Below are positions 26,076-34,424 of a stretch of 64,000 bases of DNA, piece by piece. Made by a program: the position numbers and the translations under genes. The first letter of the stretch is position 1. Every line of letters starts with the position of its first letter. The DNA comes from Streptomyces bambusae (GTDB taxonomy: Bacteria; Actinomycetota; Actinomycetes; Streptomycetales; Streptomycetaceae), in contig NZ_JAJAUZ010000044.1 of assembly GCF_020532645.1 (NCBI RefSeq), positions 1 to 64,000 of the forward strand, written 5' to 3'. The notes beneath the pieces were generated by a model. The model worked only from the letters and a program-made list of their open reading frames with translations, searched no databases and had not been told where the DNA came from.

Positions 26076-27827
26076 TCAGCGGGCCGGTGGGGTGACGGCG
26101 GTGGCGCGGGTGGGGTCGCGGTCGCGGTCGCGGCCGGGGTGGACGGGCAGTTCGAGCAGGTAGCGCACGGTGCTCTGGCGGTGGTGCAGGTCGGCGGGAT
26201 CGCGGGCGAGGCGCAGGTCCGGCAGCCGCCGGAGGAGCGCGCCGAGTGCCTCCTGGGCCGTCAGACGGGCCAGGCCGGATCCCGGGCAGCGTTGCGGGCC
26301 GTGGCCGAAGGCGGCGTGCGGCCGGCCGGTACGGGAGACGTCGAGCACGTCCGGGTCGGTGAAGTGCGCGGGGTCCCGGTTGGCCGCCAGCAGCGAGGCG
26401 GCCACGAGCGAACCGGCAGGCGGCTCCTCGCTGCCGGGGGCGGCTGCGGGGAAGGGGCAGCGGGCTCCGACCGTGCGGGGCAGGCCGACCGGGGCCGGGG
26501 TCACGTACCGGAGCAGTTCCTCGACGGCCGGGCCGAGCCGACCGGGGTCGGCCAGCAGGCGCCGCCACTGGGCGGGTTCGGCGAGCAGGGCGGCGATCCC
26601 GTTGGCGAGCAGGGTCGCGGGCGGGCGGTGACCACCGACGAGGAGCAGCCGGGCCATGGCGACGAGGTCGGCGGGGTCCGGAGCCTGGGCGGCGGCACCG
26701 GTGTCCGGGGCTCCGGCATCCGGGGCTTCGGCATCCGAGGCTCGGGCGGCGGCACCGGCGTCGAGGGCCCAGGCGAGGAGGTCCCGGGCGGGGGCTCCGG
26801 TACGCGCGGCCGAGCGCCGCGCGTCGATGAGGCCGTGCAGGAACTCGTCCACGTCCGGGTGCGCGGACGGCGGCGGCGAGGCCAGCCGGACCAGCAGCCA
26901 CTCCTGGAGGTAGCCGCGGTCCGCCACCGGCACTCCGAGGAGTTCGCACAGGGCGAGGACCGGCAGCGGGCGGGTGAAGTGGCGGACCAGGTCGACCGGA
27001 CCGTCCGCGGGCAGGGCGTCGAGCAGGCCGTCGGCGGCGCGCCGGATGCGGGGGCGCAGTGTCTCCAGCCGGTCGGGGGTGAGGCAGCGTTCGGCGAGGG
27101 CGCGCAGGCGGGCGTGTTCGGCGGCGTCGACGGTGATGGTGTCCTGGCCGCCGTGGTGGGCGAGGTCCGGCGACTGGAGCCGGAACCCGTGGGTGATCGC
27201 GACGGACCCGTCGCAGCCGGCCGTACCGGGGCTGCCGTCGAGCACGGCGGCCGCGGCGTCGTACCCGGTCAGCAGCCACCAGGGCGCGGTACCCGGCTCG
27301 TCGACACGGTGGACCGGGGCCGCCGCGCGCAACTCGGCCATGGCGGCGGGCTGGTGGAACCGGTCGGGCACGGGCACGGGGAGCCGGACGGGGCAGTGCC
27401 GGTCACGTTCCCCGGCGCGGTCGAGCGCGGCGAGGAGTTCGCCGACGGACTCGGCCATGGTCTGCTCGTCGGCCGTGGAGAGGTGGCGGACCGGGCAGAG
27501 CAACCGGTGCCGTGCGGGGTCCGGGCCGGGTTCCGGGTCGAGGTGGACCACGGCAGCCACCCGTTCCGGGTGTGCGTCCGCGATCCCGGCCGCGGCGCGG
27601 CCGGCCGGGCCGCGGCCCACCAGCACGGCACGGGCCGGGCTGCCCGGGGCGGCGAGGAAGCCGGTCGCCTGGGCCCGGCAGGCGGCGGGGTCCTCGCCGG
27701 TCACCTCGGCGGTCACGGCGCGCCAGCCGCGCCGGGCGGCCTCCGCCACCAGGGGCCGGGTGCCCGGCCCGGCGCCGAGGATCACCACGACGGGCTCCTC
27801 GCCCCGCACCACAGCTGCCGCGTCCAT
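26076..27827 (-). CDS. Cytochrome P450 with N-terminal hydrolase-like domain
   Basis: A 583-aa fusion, first gene of the lanthipeptide operon, with a GGAGGAG site before ATG 27827. Residues 1-150 look like part of an alpha/beta hydrolase: VVVILGAGPG at the N-terminus and VLVGRGPAGRAAAG...HPERVAAVVHLDPEP, with Pro in place of the nucleophile Ser of GxSxG, so this part is probably inactive. From about 175 it is a P450 with ExxR (EELLR) and the haem loop FGHGPQRCPG. The I helix reads LLVGGHRPPAT without the acid-alcohol pair, as in the distal P450. An Ala/Asp-rich repeat interrupts it just before the I helix. Confidence 0.82.
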   Translation of the reverse strand: MDAAAVVRGEEPVVVILGAGPGTRPLVAEAARRGWRAVTAEVTGEDPAACRAQATGFLAAPGSPARAVLVGRGPAGRAAAGIADAHPERVAAVVHLDPEPGPDPARHRLLCPVRHLSTADEQTMAESVGELLAALDRAGERDRHCPVRLPVPVPDRFHQPAAMAELRAAAPVHRVDEPGTAPWWLLTGYDAAAAVLDGSPGTAGCDGSVAITHGFRLQSPDLAHHGGQDTITVDAAEHARLRALAERCLTPDRLETLRPRIRRAADGLLDALPADGPVDLVRHFTRPLPVLALCELLGVPVADRGYLQEWLLVRLASPPPSAHPDVDEFLHGLIDARRSAARTGAPARDLLAWALDAGAAARASDAEAPDAGAPDTGAAAQAPDPADLVAMARLLLVGGHRPPATLLANGIAALLAEPAQWRRLLADPGRLGPAVEELLRYVTPAPVGLPRTVGARCPFPAAAPGSEEPPAGSLVAASLLAANRDPAHFTDPDVLDVSRTGRPHAAFGHGPQRCPGSGLARLTAQEALGALLRRLPDLRLARDPADLHHRQSTVRYLLELPVHPGRDRDRDPTRATAVTPPAR

Positions 27828-28110
27828 GCCTGCTCCTCCGTCTCGGCAGCGGTCGCTGACGCGGAACCGGGAGCACCTGCGCTCCGGCCCCGCTCGACCG
27901 CTCACCGAGGAGCCTGCCGGGCCCGGCGTCCCGGGAGCACGGGGCAGATGTCCCGTCTTGCCGGGACGGGCGCGGGCGGGGGCACCGGGCAGCCGGGAGG
28001 GAGGAGAGGCGGCCCGGCGCAGTCCGGCAGCAGAGGAGCCGGCGCGCCCCGCGAGCGGCGCGGCTGCCGACATCCCGCGCCGACGAGCACGTGCAAGGAG
28101 TGCCGCGCGC
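27828..28110. promoter_or_regulatory. Divergent region upstream of the lanthipeptide operon
   Basis: A 283-bp gap separates the operon's first gene from the rightward DUF4190 gene, so the operon promoter must be here. A small hairpin GTCCCG-TCTTGC-CGGGAC lies near 27948-27965. I see no clear -35/-10 pair and no obvious LuxR-type box; the operon promoter cannot be placed by eye. Confidence 0.4.
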
Positions 28111-28878
28111 ATGTCCACCCACCCTGCGGCGCCGCCCCCCCGGGCCGGATCCTCAGCGGGGGCCCCACGCAGCGCAACACGAACCCGCGCCCCCGTACGG
28201 CGGGCCCCAGGGGTGGTACTCCCTGAGGACACCGCCGTCGAGCAGGACCAATCGGCCGGCCATCGTGGCGTTCGTTCTCGCTCTGCCGCTCTTCATCCCG
28301 TTGCTGCCGCTGATCTGCGGCTTCCTCGCCCTCAAGCAGATCCGGGAGGACGGCGAGCAAGGTCGGGCATTCGCGATCGCCGCCATCGCCCTGAACTGCG
28401 TGACGCTCCTGCTCTGCGCGCTCGTTGCGTTCGGCGCACTGGACGACGATCCCCGGCGTGACGGCAGCGGGCAGGTCACGGAGTCGGGCACCAGCGACTG
28501 GAGCGACATCCGCAAGGGTGACTGCTTCCTCACCGAGGACGATCTGTCGGCTCCCGTGGACGAGGACGGCGCCCCGGCGGCTCCGACGGTGACCAACGTC
28601 CCCTGCGCGGTGGCACACCACGGGGAGGTGTACGCCCGTCTTCGAGCTGGACGACAGCCCGTACCCGGGCAACGCGAACCTCGCTGCGAAAGCCGGGGAG
28701 CTGTGCAGCCCGGCGGCATGGAACGACTACGCGGGTACCGCGTCAGCTCCCGGAGACACTCCAGAACATCCACTACTGCCCGTCATCGGGCAGTTGGAAC
28801 GCAGGTGACCGCGACGTCGCGTGCGTCGTGTCGGTCCCCGGCACGAGCGTCGGCTCGTTGCGCGCACCGGGGCCTTGA
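28111..28878 (+). pseudogene. DUF4190-type membrane protein, frameshifted
   Basis: A typical Streptomyces DUF4190 protein is recognisable: a Pro/Gly-rich head, two membrane spans (IVAFVLALPLFIPLLPLICG and FAIAAIALNCVTLLLCALVA), then a secreted part with RKGDCFLTEDD, VPCAVAHHGEVYA and Cys pairs. But it is spread over three frames. One extra C in the C7 run at 28135-28141, one extra C at 28635-28637, and one extra base near 28741 each break it. Repaired, it would run from ATG 28111 to the TGA at 28876 (about 255 aa). It is either a decayed gene or a stretch with insertion errors. Confidence 0.7.
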
Positions 28879-28909
28879 GCCGGGCCGCGGGGCCCGACGC
28901 CCCGAGCGG

Positions 28910-29407
28910 TCACATACCCGGCCGGGGTGGGGATCCGCTCGTGCCCCGGCCCGGTGCGGCCGACGGTGTCGAGGACCCGGACGGGGACGGGGTCTCGGGA
29001 GCACCGGCTCCCGAAACCCCGGGGGCTTCCGAGGGCTCGCGTACGGCGGCGGACCGTTCCGGCGCCGGAGTCCGCTCGGGCGGGCTCGGCGGCGGGGGCG
29101 GGCTGGTGGTGGCGGTCTCACGCGGGGCGGCCGGCGGTACGGGGCGCTCGGCGGGGGTGTCCGGGGACGACGCGAGGTGGCCGGCCGCGAGGGCGGCGGC
29201 GGTGGCCAGGCCGGCCAGCGGAAGGGCCAGGCGGCGCAGCCGGGGCAGGGGCAGGCGGCGCAGGTGCGGGCCGGGCGGGTCCGCGGGGCGCAGGTCGCGG
29301 ACGGTGACGGTGTCCGCGCGCGCCTCGAAGGCCTGCCGGAGCCGCTGCTCGACGGGGCGGGGCGGCACCGCGTCCCCGCCGTGGTCGAGGTCGAGGTCGT
29401 GCGTCAT
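28910..29407 (-). CDS. Membrane protein paired with sigma factor (anti-sigma-like)
   Basis: A 165-aa protein whose ATG overlaps the sigma-factor stop (ATGA). It has a cytoplasmic N-terminus of about 55 residues, one membrane span (LALPLAGLATAAALAAGHLA, about 59-78) and a Pro/Ser/Thr-rich outer tail. The place and layout are those of anti-sigma partners of ECF-like sigma factors. No zinc-binding HxxxCxxC motif is present, so it is not a ZAS-type anti-sigma factor. The role is inferred from context. Confidence 0.6.
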   Translation of the reverse strand: MTHDLDLDHGGDAVPPRPVEQRLRQAFEARADTVTVRDLRPADPPGPHLRRLPLPRLRRLALPLAGLATAAALAAGHLASSPDTPAERPVPPAAPRETATTSPPPPPSPPERTPAPERSAAVREPSEAPGVSGAGAPETPSPSGSSTPSAAPGRGTSGSPPRPGM

Positions 29408-30108
29408 ACCCGGCCCTCCAGGATCTTCTCCAGCGCGTCGAGGGCGCGGCTCGCATTGGACTTCACCGAACCCCGGCTGATGCCGAGGGTCTGGGCTATC
29501 TCGGCCTCGCTGAGTTCGGCCCAGTAGCGCAGGACGAGTACCTGGCGGCGGCGCGGGGTCAGGCGTCCGAGCGCGGCCAGCACCTCGCGGTGGGCCTCGT
29601 CGAGGACGACGTGGTCGGCGGCCGAGGGGACGACCGCCGGGGGCGGCGGGGTCCAGGCGCGTGCCGTGCGGCGGCGGCGCAGGACCGAGCGGGAGGTGTT
29701 GACGACGGCCGTGCGCAGGTAGCCGAGCGCGTTGTCGACGTCGTGGATGTGTTCGCCGTGGCGGCGGTAGAGGGCGGTGAAGGCGTCCTGGACGACGTCC
29801 TCGGCGGTGGCCAGGTCGTCGACGAGGAGCACCGCCAGGCGCACCATGCGCAGCCGGTGTGCGTGGTAGAGCGCGCTGACGGTGGGGGGCGCCGCGGCGG
29901 GTGAGCGGCCGTCCGCCGCGGAAGCGGGCAGGTGTTCGGGTATGCCGGGGCCGCCCCGCTCCCGGGTGGGGGCGGGGCGGTCGCGGTGCAGCAACCCGGG
30001 CAGCAGGCGCCGTACGGCCTGCCGGAAGCCGCGCGGAAGCGGAACCTCCGCGGGGACCGGCAGGCGGGCCGGATGCTGCCCGGGTGGGGGTACTGCGAGG
30101 GAGAGCAA
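29404..30108 (-). CDS. SigE-family (ECF-like) RNA polymerase sigma factor
   Basis: A 234-aa sigma factor. Region 2 is VSALYHAHRLRMVRLAVLLVDDLATAEDVVQDAFTALYRRH and region 4 LTPRRRQVLVLRYWAELSE...GISRGSVKSNASRALDALEKIL; the two are joined by a short variable linker. The start is taken as TTG 30108, 6 bp after GAGGA; the frame stays open beyond it but overlaps the upstream gene. It follows the LAHTG protein by 22 bp and overlaps the membrane protein, so the three form one operon. It probably responds to envelope state, by analogy with similar operons. Confidence 0.87.
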   Translation of the reverse strand: MLSLAVPPPGQHPARLPVPAEVPLPRGFRQAVRRLLPGLLHRDRPAPTRERGGPGIPEHLPASAADGRSPAAAPPTVSALYHAHRLRMVRLAVLLVDDLATAEDVVQDAFTALYRRHGEHIHDVDNALGYLRTAVVNTSRSVLRRRRTARAWTPPPPAVVPSAADHVVLDEAHREVLAALGRLTPRRRQVLVLRYWAELSEAEIAQTLGISRGSVKSNASRALDALEKILEGRV

Positions 30109-30130
30109 GGGGGTCCTCGGGTCGGCCGGG

Positions 30131-30625
30131 TCAGTGGTGCGTGCGGGTCCGTCGTACGGCGTACAGCGTGCCGGCGCCGGCCGTGACGAGCAGGACCGCG
30201 CCGCCGGCGAGGGCGGCGTTGGTCGCGGTCGAGCCAGTATGGGCGAGCTCCTGGGCGGCGCCGTCGGCGGGGGCCGGCTCGGAACCGGAACCGCCGGCGG
30301 CGGGCGCCGTGCCGGGCTTCGCCACACGGGGAGCCTCGGACGGAGCTGCGGACGGAACCTCGGACGGGACTGCGGAAGCCTCCGCGGACGGCTGCTCGGG
30401 CGGCTGCTCCGACGGCTGCTCGGACGGGGTCGCCGACTCCCGGACGGAAGGCCGGTTCCCGGACGCGGCCTCGGCCGGAGCCGGCGCCGGTGCCGCGCCT
30501 TCCGGCGCGACGGCAGGCGCCGGGCGGGCCGTGTCGGCCTGGGCCGGGGTGGCGGCGAGGGCGGCGAGCGTTCCGGCCGCGAAAGCAGCGGCGGCCGCGA
30601 CGCGGACGTGCCTGAGGTTCTTCAT
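30131..30625 (-). CDS. Sortase-anchored surface protein (LAHTG)
   Basis: A 164-aa surface protein. It has a signal peptide (MKNLRHVRVAAAAAFAAG, cleavage after AQA), a Pro/Ser/Glu-rich stalk with SEQPSEQP-type repeats, then the sorting signal LAHTG at about 130-134, a hydrophobic span and the tail VRRTRTHH. LAxTG is the motif used by class E sortases of Streptomyces. No sortase gene lies in this window. As the first gene of the sigma-factor operon, it could be a cell-wall reporter or a target of the sigma factor. Confidence 0.85.
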   Translation of the reverse strand: MKNLRHVRVAAAAAFAAGTLAALAATPAQADTARPAPAVAPEGAAPAPAPAEAASGNRPSVRESATPSEQPSEQPPEQPSAEASAVPSEVPSAAPSEAPRVAKPGTAPAAGGSGSEPAPADGAAQELAHTGSTATNAALAGGAVLLVTAGAGTLYAVRRTRTHH

Positions 30626-30868
30626 GTGGTGGTACTCCAGGGTCGGGTCAAGGGCACCGGACTGCTGCCCTCACCCCCGCACGACGCGCGACCCCGCCGG
30701 AGGTTGCCGCCGGAACAGAACTTTTTTCGGTCGGCAGCGTGCGCCGGCGCGCTGCGGTGCGCTGCTGGTGATCTCCGTCCGCCGTGGCGTGCACCGGAGC
30801 GCCGTCCGCGGGCCGCCCCCGCCGGGTTTGTCCGCCGCCGGCCGGGGGAGTCCGTCGACGGAGGTGGC

Positions 30869-32278
30869 ATGAATACACAGAGTGACCGGGGCGGGGCCGT
30901 TGCGGAACGGGCCGTCGTCATCGGCGGGAGTTACACGGGGCTGGTCACGGCCCGGGTGCTGACGGAGTTCTTCGAGGAGGTGGTGCTCGTCGAACGGGAC
31001 GGCATCGACGAGGACACGGGGACTCATCCCAGCGCCCCGCAGGGCTACCACGCGCACGCGATGCTGGCCAAGGGCGGGGAGGTCCTGGAGCGGCTGTTCC
31101 CGGGGCTGCGCGAGGAGTTGCGGGAGGCGGGGGCACCGGTCTTCGACTACGGGCTGGGAATCGACTTCCTGCTGCCGACGGGGACGGCGCCGCGGGGCCG
31201 GACCGGGGTGATGGTCCAGACGTTCACCCGCGACGAGCTGGAACGCCGGATCAGGCGCCGGGTCACGGCACTCCCCCGGGTCACCCTGCGGCATTCCACC
31301 CGGTGCACCGGGCTGCTGCGGGACGCGGCGGGCCGGGTCCGCGGGGTGCTGTGCAGCACGGAGGGCGGCGGAAAGGACGCCGGGCAGGACGTCGGGCAGG
31401 GCGAAGGGCAGGGCAACGGGCAGGGCGACGGCCCGGACGAGATCCGCGCCGATCTCGTGGTCGACGCGTCCGGGCGTACCAGCAAGCTGGAGGAGTGGCT
31501 GGCGGCCGCGGGCGTGACGGTGCCGGCGAAGCGGGTGGTCCAGGCGAAGATCACGTACACGTCGATGAACTTCCCCCGCGCCAAGGGCGAGTCGCCCGAC
31601 TACCAGATCGCGTACCAGATGCTGTCCGCCCCCGACGTGCCCCGGGCCGGGGTGCTGCTGGCCGTGGAACGCGAGCGGTGGACCTGCTCGTTGTTCGGCT
31701 TCCAGGACGAGCCGCCCACCGATGACGGCGGCTACCTGGAGTTCGCGCGCAGCCTGGGCAATCCGCGGCTCGCCGAGCAGCTCGAACGGCGTACCGAGCA
31801 GGAGCCGACGTACCGCTACACGAACATCGACAACCGCTGGCGGCAGTACCACGCCGTCCGGAACTGGCCGGAGGGGCTGATCGCCCTCGGCGACGCGGTG
31901 TGCGTCTTCAACCCCGTGTACGGCCAGGGGCTGACGGTCGCGGCGATGGAGGCGGACCTGCTGGGCCGGATGCTCGCGCGCCGGCGGGCGACGGGGCGCC
32001 GGCTGGCGGGCTTCGCCGCGGACTTCCAGAAGCGCGTCGCGCGCCTGGTGCTGGGTCCCTGGACGCTGTCCACCAACTCCGACCTGATGTGGGCCCCCGA
32101 CGGGCAGCCGCTCGCCGCCCGCATCGCGCACTGGTACAACGCCCGTCTGTTCCGGGTGGCCGTCCGCGACGCCGCCGTCTGGGCCCGCTTCGTCCGCGTC
32201 GTCAACATGACCGCCTCCCCGGCCCTGCTCTTCCACCCTTCGGTGGCCCTGAAGGTCCTTTCCGCGACGCGGCGTTGA
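30869..32278 (+). CDS. FAD-dependent monooxygenase/halogenase-like protein
   Basis: A 469-aa flavoprotein of the FAD-dependent monooxygenase superfamily. The FAD-binding GxGxxG-type turn is VIGGSYTGLVTARVL near residues 17-31, the second FAD motif is GLIALGDAVCVFNPVYGQG (about 343-361), and DLVVDASGR lies near 195. A start ATG 30869 with GGAGGT fits. Residues 170-189 are a GQ/GD-rich repeat (GQDVGQGEGQGNGQ) that looks like an in-frame insertion. Such enzymes hydroxylate or epoxidise small molecules with NAD(P)H; the substrate is unknown. No tryptophan-halogenase WxWxIP motif is seen. Confidence 0.85.
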   Translation: MNTQSDRGGAVAERAVVIGGSYTGLVTARVLTEFFEEVVLVERDGIDEDTGTHPSAPQGYHAHAMLAKGGEVLERLFPGLREELREAGAPVFDYGLGIDFLLPTGTAPRGRTGVMVQTFTRDELERRIRRRVTALPRVTLRHSTRCTGLLRDAAGRVRGVLCSTEGGGKDAGQDVGQGEGQGNGQGDGPDEIRADLVVDASGRTSKLEEWLAAAGVTVPAKRVVQAKITYTSMNFPRAKGESPDYQIAYQMLSAPDVPRAGVLLAVERERWTCSLFGFQDEPPTDDGGYLEFARSLGNPRLAEQLERRTEQEPTYRYTNIDNRWRQYHAVRNWPEGLIALGDAVCVFNPVYGQGLTVAAMEADLLGRMLARRRATGRRLAGFAADFQKRVARLVLGPWTLSTNSDLMWAPDGQPLAARIAHWYNARLFRVAVRDAAVWARFVRVVNMTASPALLFHPSVALKVLSATRR

Positions 32279-32488
32279 CGGGTTCGGGGCGGGACGCGGG
32301 TTCATGTGGTGACGCGGCGGCCGGGGGCTCCGGGGCGCGGCTCTGCTTCTCCGCCCGCAGACGGGTGGATCTCCCGGCCGAAGCATGATCACATTGTGGA
32401 GGAAGTGTGCGGATGGCCGGAGCCGCTCCGTTGGCCGTGGTCACCGCGCAACGCCGTTCCTGTGTACCCGTGTTGAATTGGAGCAAGC

Positions 32489-33838
32489 GTGACGTCCGAC
32501 GCCCCTGTCCCCCACCCCTTCTCCGGCGTTCCCGCGCTGGACGGTGAACTGTGCTTCGACCAGGGCGCCTTGGATGCGGCCTCGGCCGACTTCGGGCGGC
32601 TCGTGCGCGAGCGGCCCGCCGCGGTCCTGCGGCCCGGATCGGCCCGGGACGTCGCCACCATGGTCCGGTACTGCCGCGAGCACGGACTGAAGGTCGCCGG
32701 GCGGGGCCAGGGGCACTCGACCAACGGGCAGGCCCAGGTGCCGGACGGGGTCGTCGTCGAACTGGGTGCGCTGGATTCGATCGAGATACGTGACGGCAGC
32801 GCCGTGGTCGGGGCCGGTGTGCGGTGGAGCGACCTGCTGCGCGCCACGCTGACCGAGGGGCTCACCCCGCCGGCCTTCACCGACTACCTGGAGCTGTCCG
32901 TAGGCGGCACCCTGACCGCCGGCGGTCTCGGCGGGCAGATCGGCCGGCACGGCACGCAGACCGCGAACGTGACGGAGCTCGAAGTCGTCACCGGCGAGGG
33001 CGAGATCACCACCTGCTCCGCGACCGAACGGCCCGACCTCTTCCGCGCCTCGCTCGGCGGGCTCGGCCAGTGCGGCATCATCACGCGCGCCACCCTCCGG
33101 CTGGTGCCCGCGCCGCGGACCGTACGGCACTACGTCCTGATGTACCCGACCGTCGAGGCGATCACCGCGCAGCAGACGAGGCTGATCCGGGAGGGCCGGT
33201 TCGACTACCTCGTCGGTCAGGCGCTGCTCACCCCGGACGGCTGGACCTTCATGATCGAGGCTGCCGCGTACGACGGCGCCGCGGCCGACGACGCCCGGCT
33301 CACCGACGACCTGGGCGCCACCTCGGTCGAGGTCCAGGACGTGCCGTACTTCGACTTCGTCAACCGGCTCGCCCCGGCGGTGGAGGGCCTCAAGGCCATG
33401 GGGGAATGGCAGCGGCCGCATCCCTGGCTCGACACGTTCCTGCCCGCTGCCGTGGTGGACTCCGTCGTCTCGGACACCCTCGCCGCGCTCAAGGGGAACG
33501 AGGTCGGCGCGACCGCGGTGATCCTGCTCTACCCCGTCCTCACCGCCACGTGCACGACCCCGCTGCCCGTCCTGCCGGACGGCGACCTCGTGTACCTCTT
33601 CTCGCTCCTCAAGACGGCTTCCCCCGGGGCGGATTCCGCCGAGGAGATGGTGGCCGCCAACCGCCGCCAGTACGACGTCACCCGTGCGGCCGGCGGCTGC
33701 TTCTACCCGATCGGGTCGGTCCCGCTGACGAAGGACGACTGGATCGAGCACTTCGGGCCCTTCTGGCCCGAGTTCGAGGCCGCCCGCCACCGCTACGACC
33801 CCGCCGGCGTCCTCACCCCGGGCCAGCGGATCTTCTGA
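32489..33838 (+). CDS. FAD-linked oxidase, cytokinin-dehydrogenase-like
   Basis: A 449-aa vanillyl-alcohol-oxidase-fold flavoenzyme. The PCMH FAD domain has GRGQGHSTNGQAQ (residues 71-83), where His 76 matches the covalent-FAD His of plant cytokinin dehydrogenases (GRGHS), and SVGGTLTAGGLGGQIGRHGTQ (about 136-156). The C-terminal part ends in YDPAGVLTPGQRIF with CFYPIGSVPLTKDDW before it, as in the cytokinin-binding domain. The GTG start follows TTGGAGC. No signal peptide is seen. True cytokinin oxidation or another amine/alcohol oxidation are both possible. Confidence 0.83.
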   Translation: MTSDAPVPHPFSGVPALDGELCFDQGALDAASADFGRLVRERPAAVLRPGSARDVATMVRYCREHGLKVAGRGQGHSTNGQAQVPDGVVVELGALDSIEIRDGSAVVGAGVRWSDLLRATLTEGLTPPAFTDYLELSVGGTLTAGGLGGQIGRHGTQTANVTELEVVTGEGEITTCSATERPDLFRASLGGLGQCGIITRATLRLVPAPRTVRHYVLMYPTVEAITAQQTRLIREGRFDYLVGQALLTPDGWTFMIEAAAYDGAAADDARLTDDLGATSVEVQDVPYFDFVNRLAPAVEGLKAMGEWQRPHPWLDTFLPAAVVDSVVSDTLAALKGNEVGATAVILLYPVLTATCTTPLPVLPDGDLVYLFSLLKTASPGADSAEEMVAANRRQYDVTRAAGGCFYPIGSVPLTKDDWIEHFGPFWPEFEAARHRYDPAGVLTPGQRIF

Positions 33839-33947
33839 CCGGCGGTGATGGTTTCGGCTGGAACTTAATCGTGGCGGCGCAGTGCCAGGGGCCCGCATCC
33901 TGACCGGGTGCAGGGGGGACCTGCCCCCTCCGAGAAGGAGAACGCCC

Positions 33948-34424
33948 ATGACTGCTGCCGCCACGATCCGCCGGGGCCTCGCCGCCACCGGGCTGGCCAC
34001 CGCACTCGCCTCCGCGCTCCTCGTCTCCCTCCCCGCGACCGCGCAGGCGGCGCCTGCCGCGACCGGCGGGGACGTCATCCGTCACGACAGCATCCAGAAC
34101 CTCTACATCGCCAAGGACATCAAGTCGTACAACGCCGGCCAGGGAAGCAGTTGCGCGATCTGGAACTGGAACGGCGGCAGTTCGAGCAGCTGGGTCAACC
34201 CCGGCGGCAACTGCACCACCGCCTCCATGAACGGACACACGTACAGCTGGAACGTCTGGTGGGACACCGACGCCTTCACCCTCCGGGACGAGAGTTACTG
34301 GCTGAACATGCACGGCACCTGGCACCGGGTCGGCGCGAACGTCTACACCAAGATCACCGACGCCGAGAACGCGCACTGCTACCGCGAGTCCGACGGCGTC
34401 AACTGCTACGTGCAGTGGGGCTGA
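33948..34424 (+). CDS. Secreted small cysteine-containing protein
   Basis: A 158-aa exported protein with a clear signal peptide (LATALASALLVSLPATAQAAP, cleavage about residue 36) and an excellent ribosome site (GAGAAGGAGA). The mature part has four Cys (two likely disulfides), many Trp, Asn and Ser, and no motif I recognise; it may be a small beta-sandwich. Its last 19 bp overlap the convergent damaged esterase gene. Function unknown. Confidence 0.75.
   Translation: MTAAATIRRGLAATGLATALASALLVSLPATAQAAPAATGGDVIRHDSIQNLYIAKDIKSYNAGQGSSCAIWNWNGGSSSSWVNPGGNCTTASMNGHTYSWNVWWDTDAFTLRDESYWLNMHGTWHRVGANVYTKITDAENAHCYRESDGVNCYVQWG

Noticed and set aside
26025..28226. 733-residue plus-strand frame over the fused P450
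   Set aside because: Gly/Arg-rich shadow. The minus strand carries the P450 haem loop and ExxR motif.
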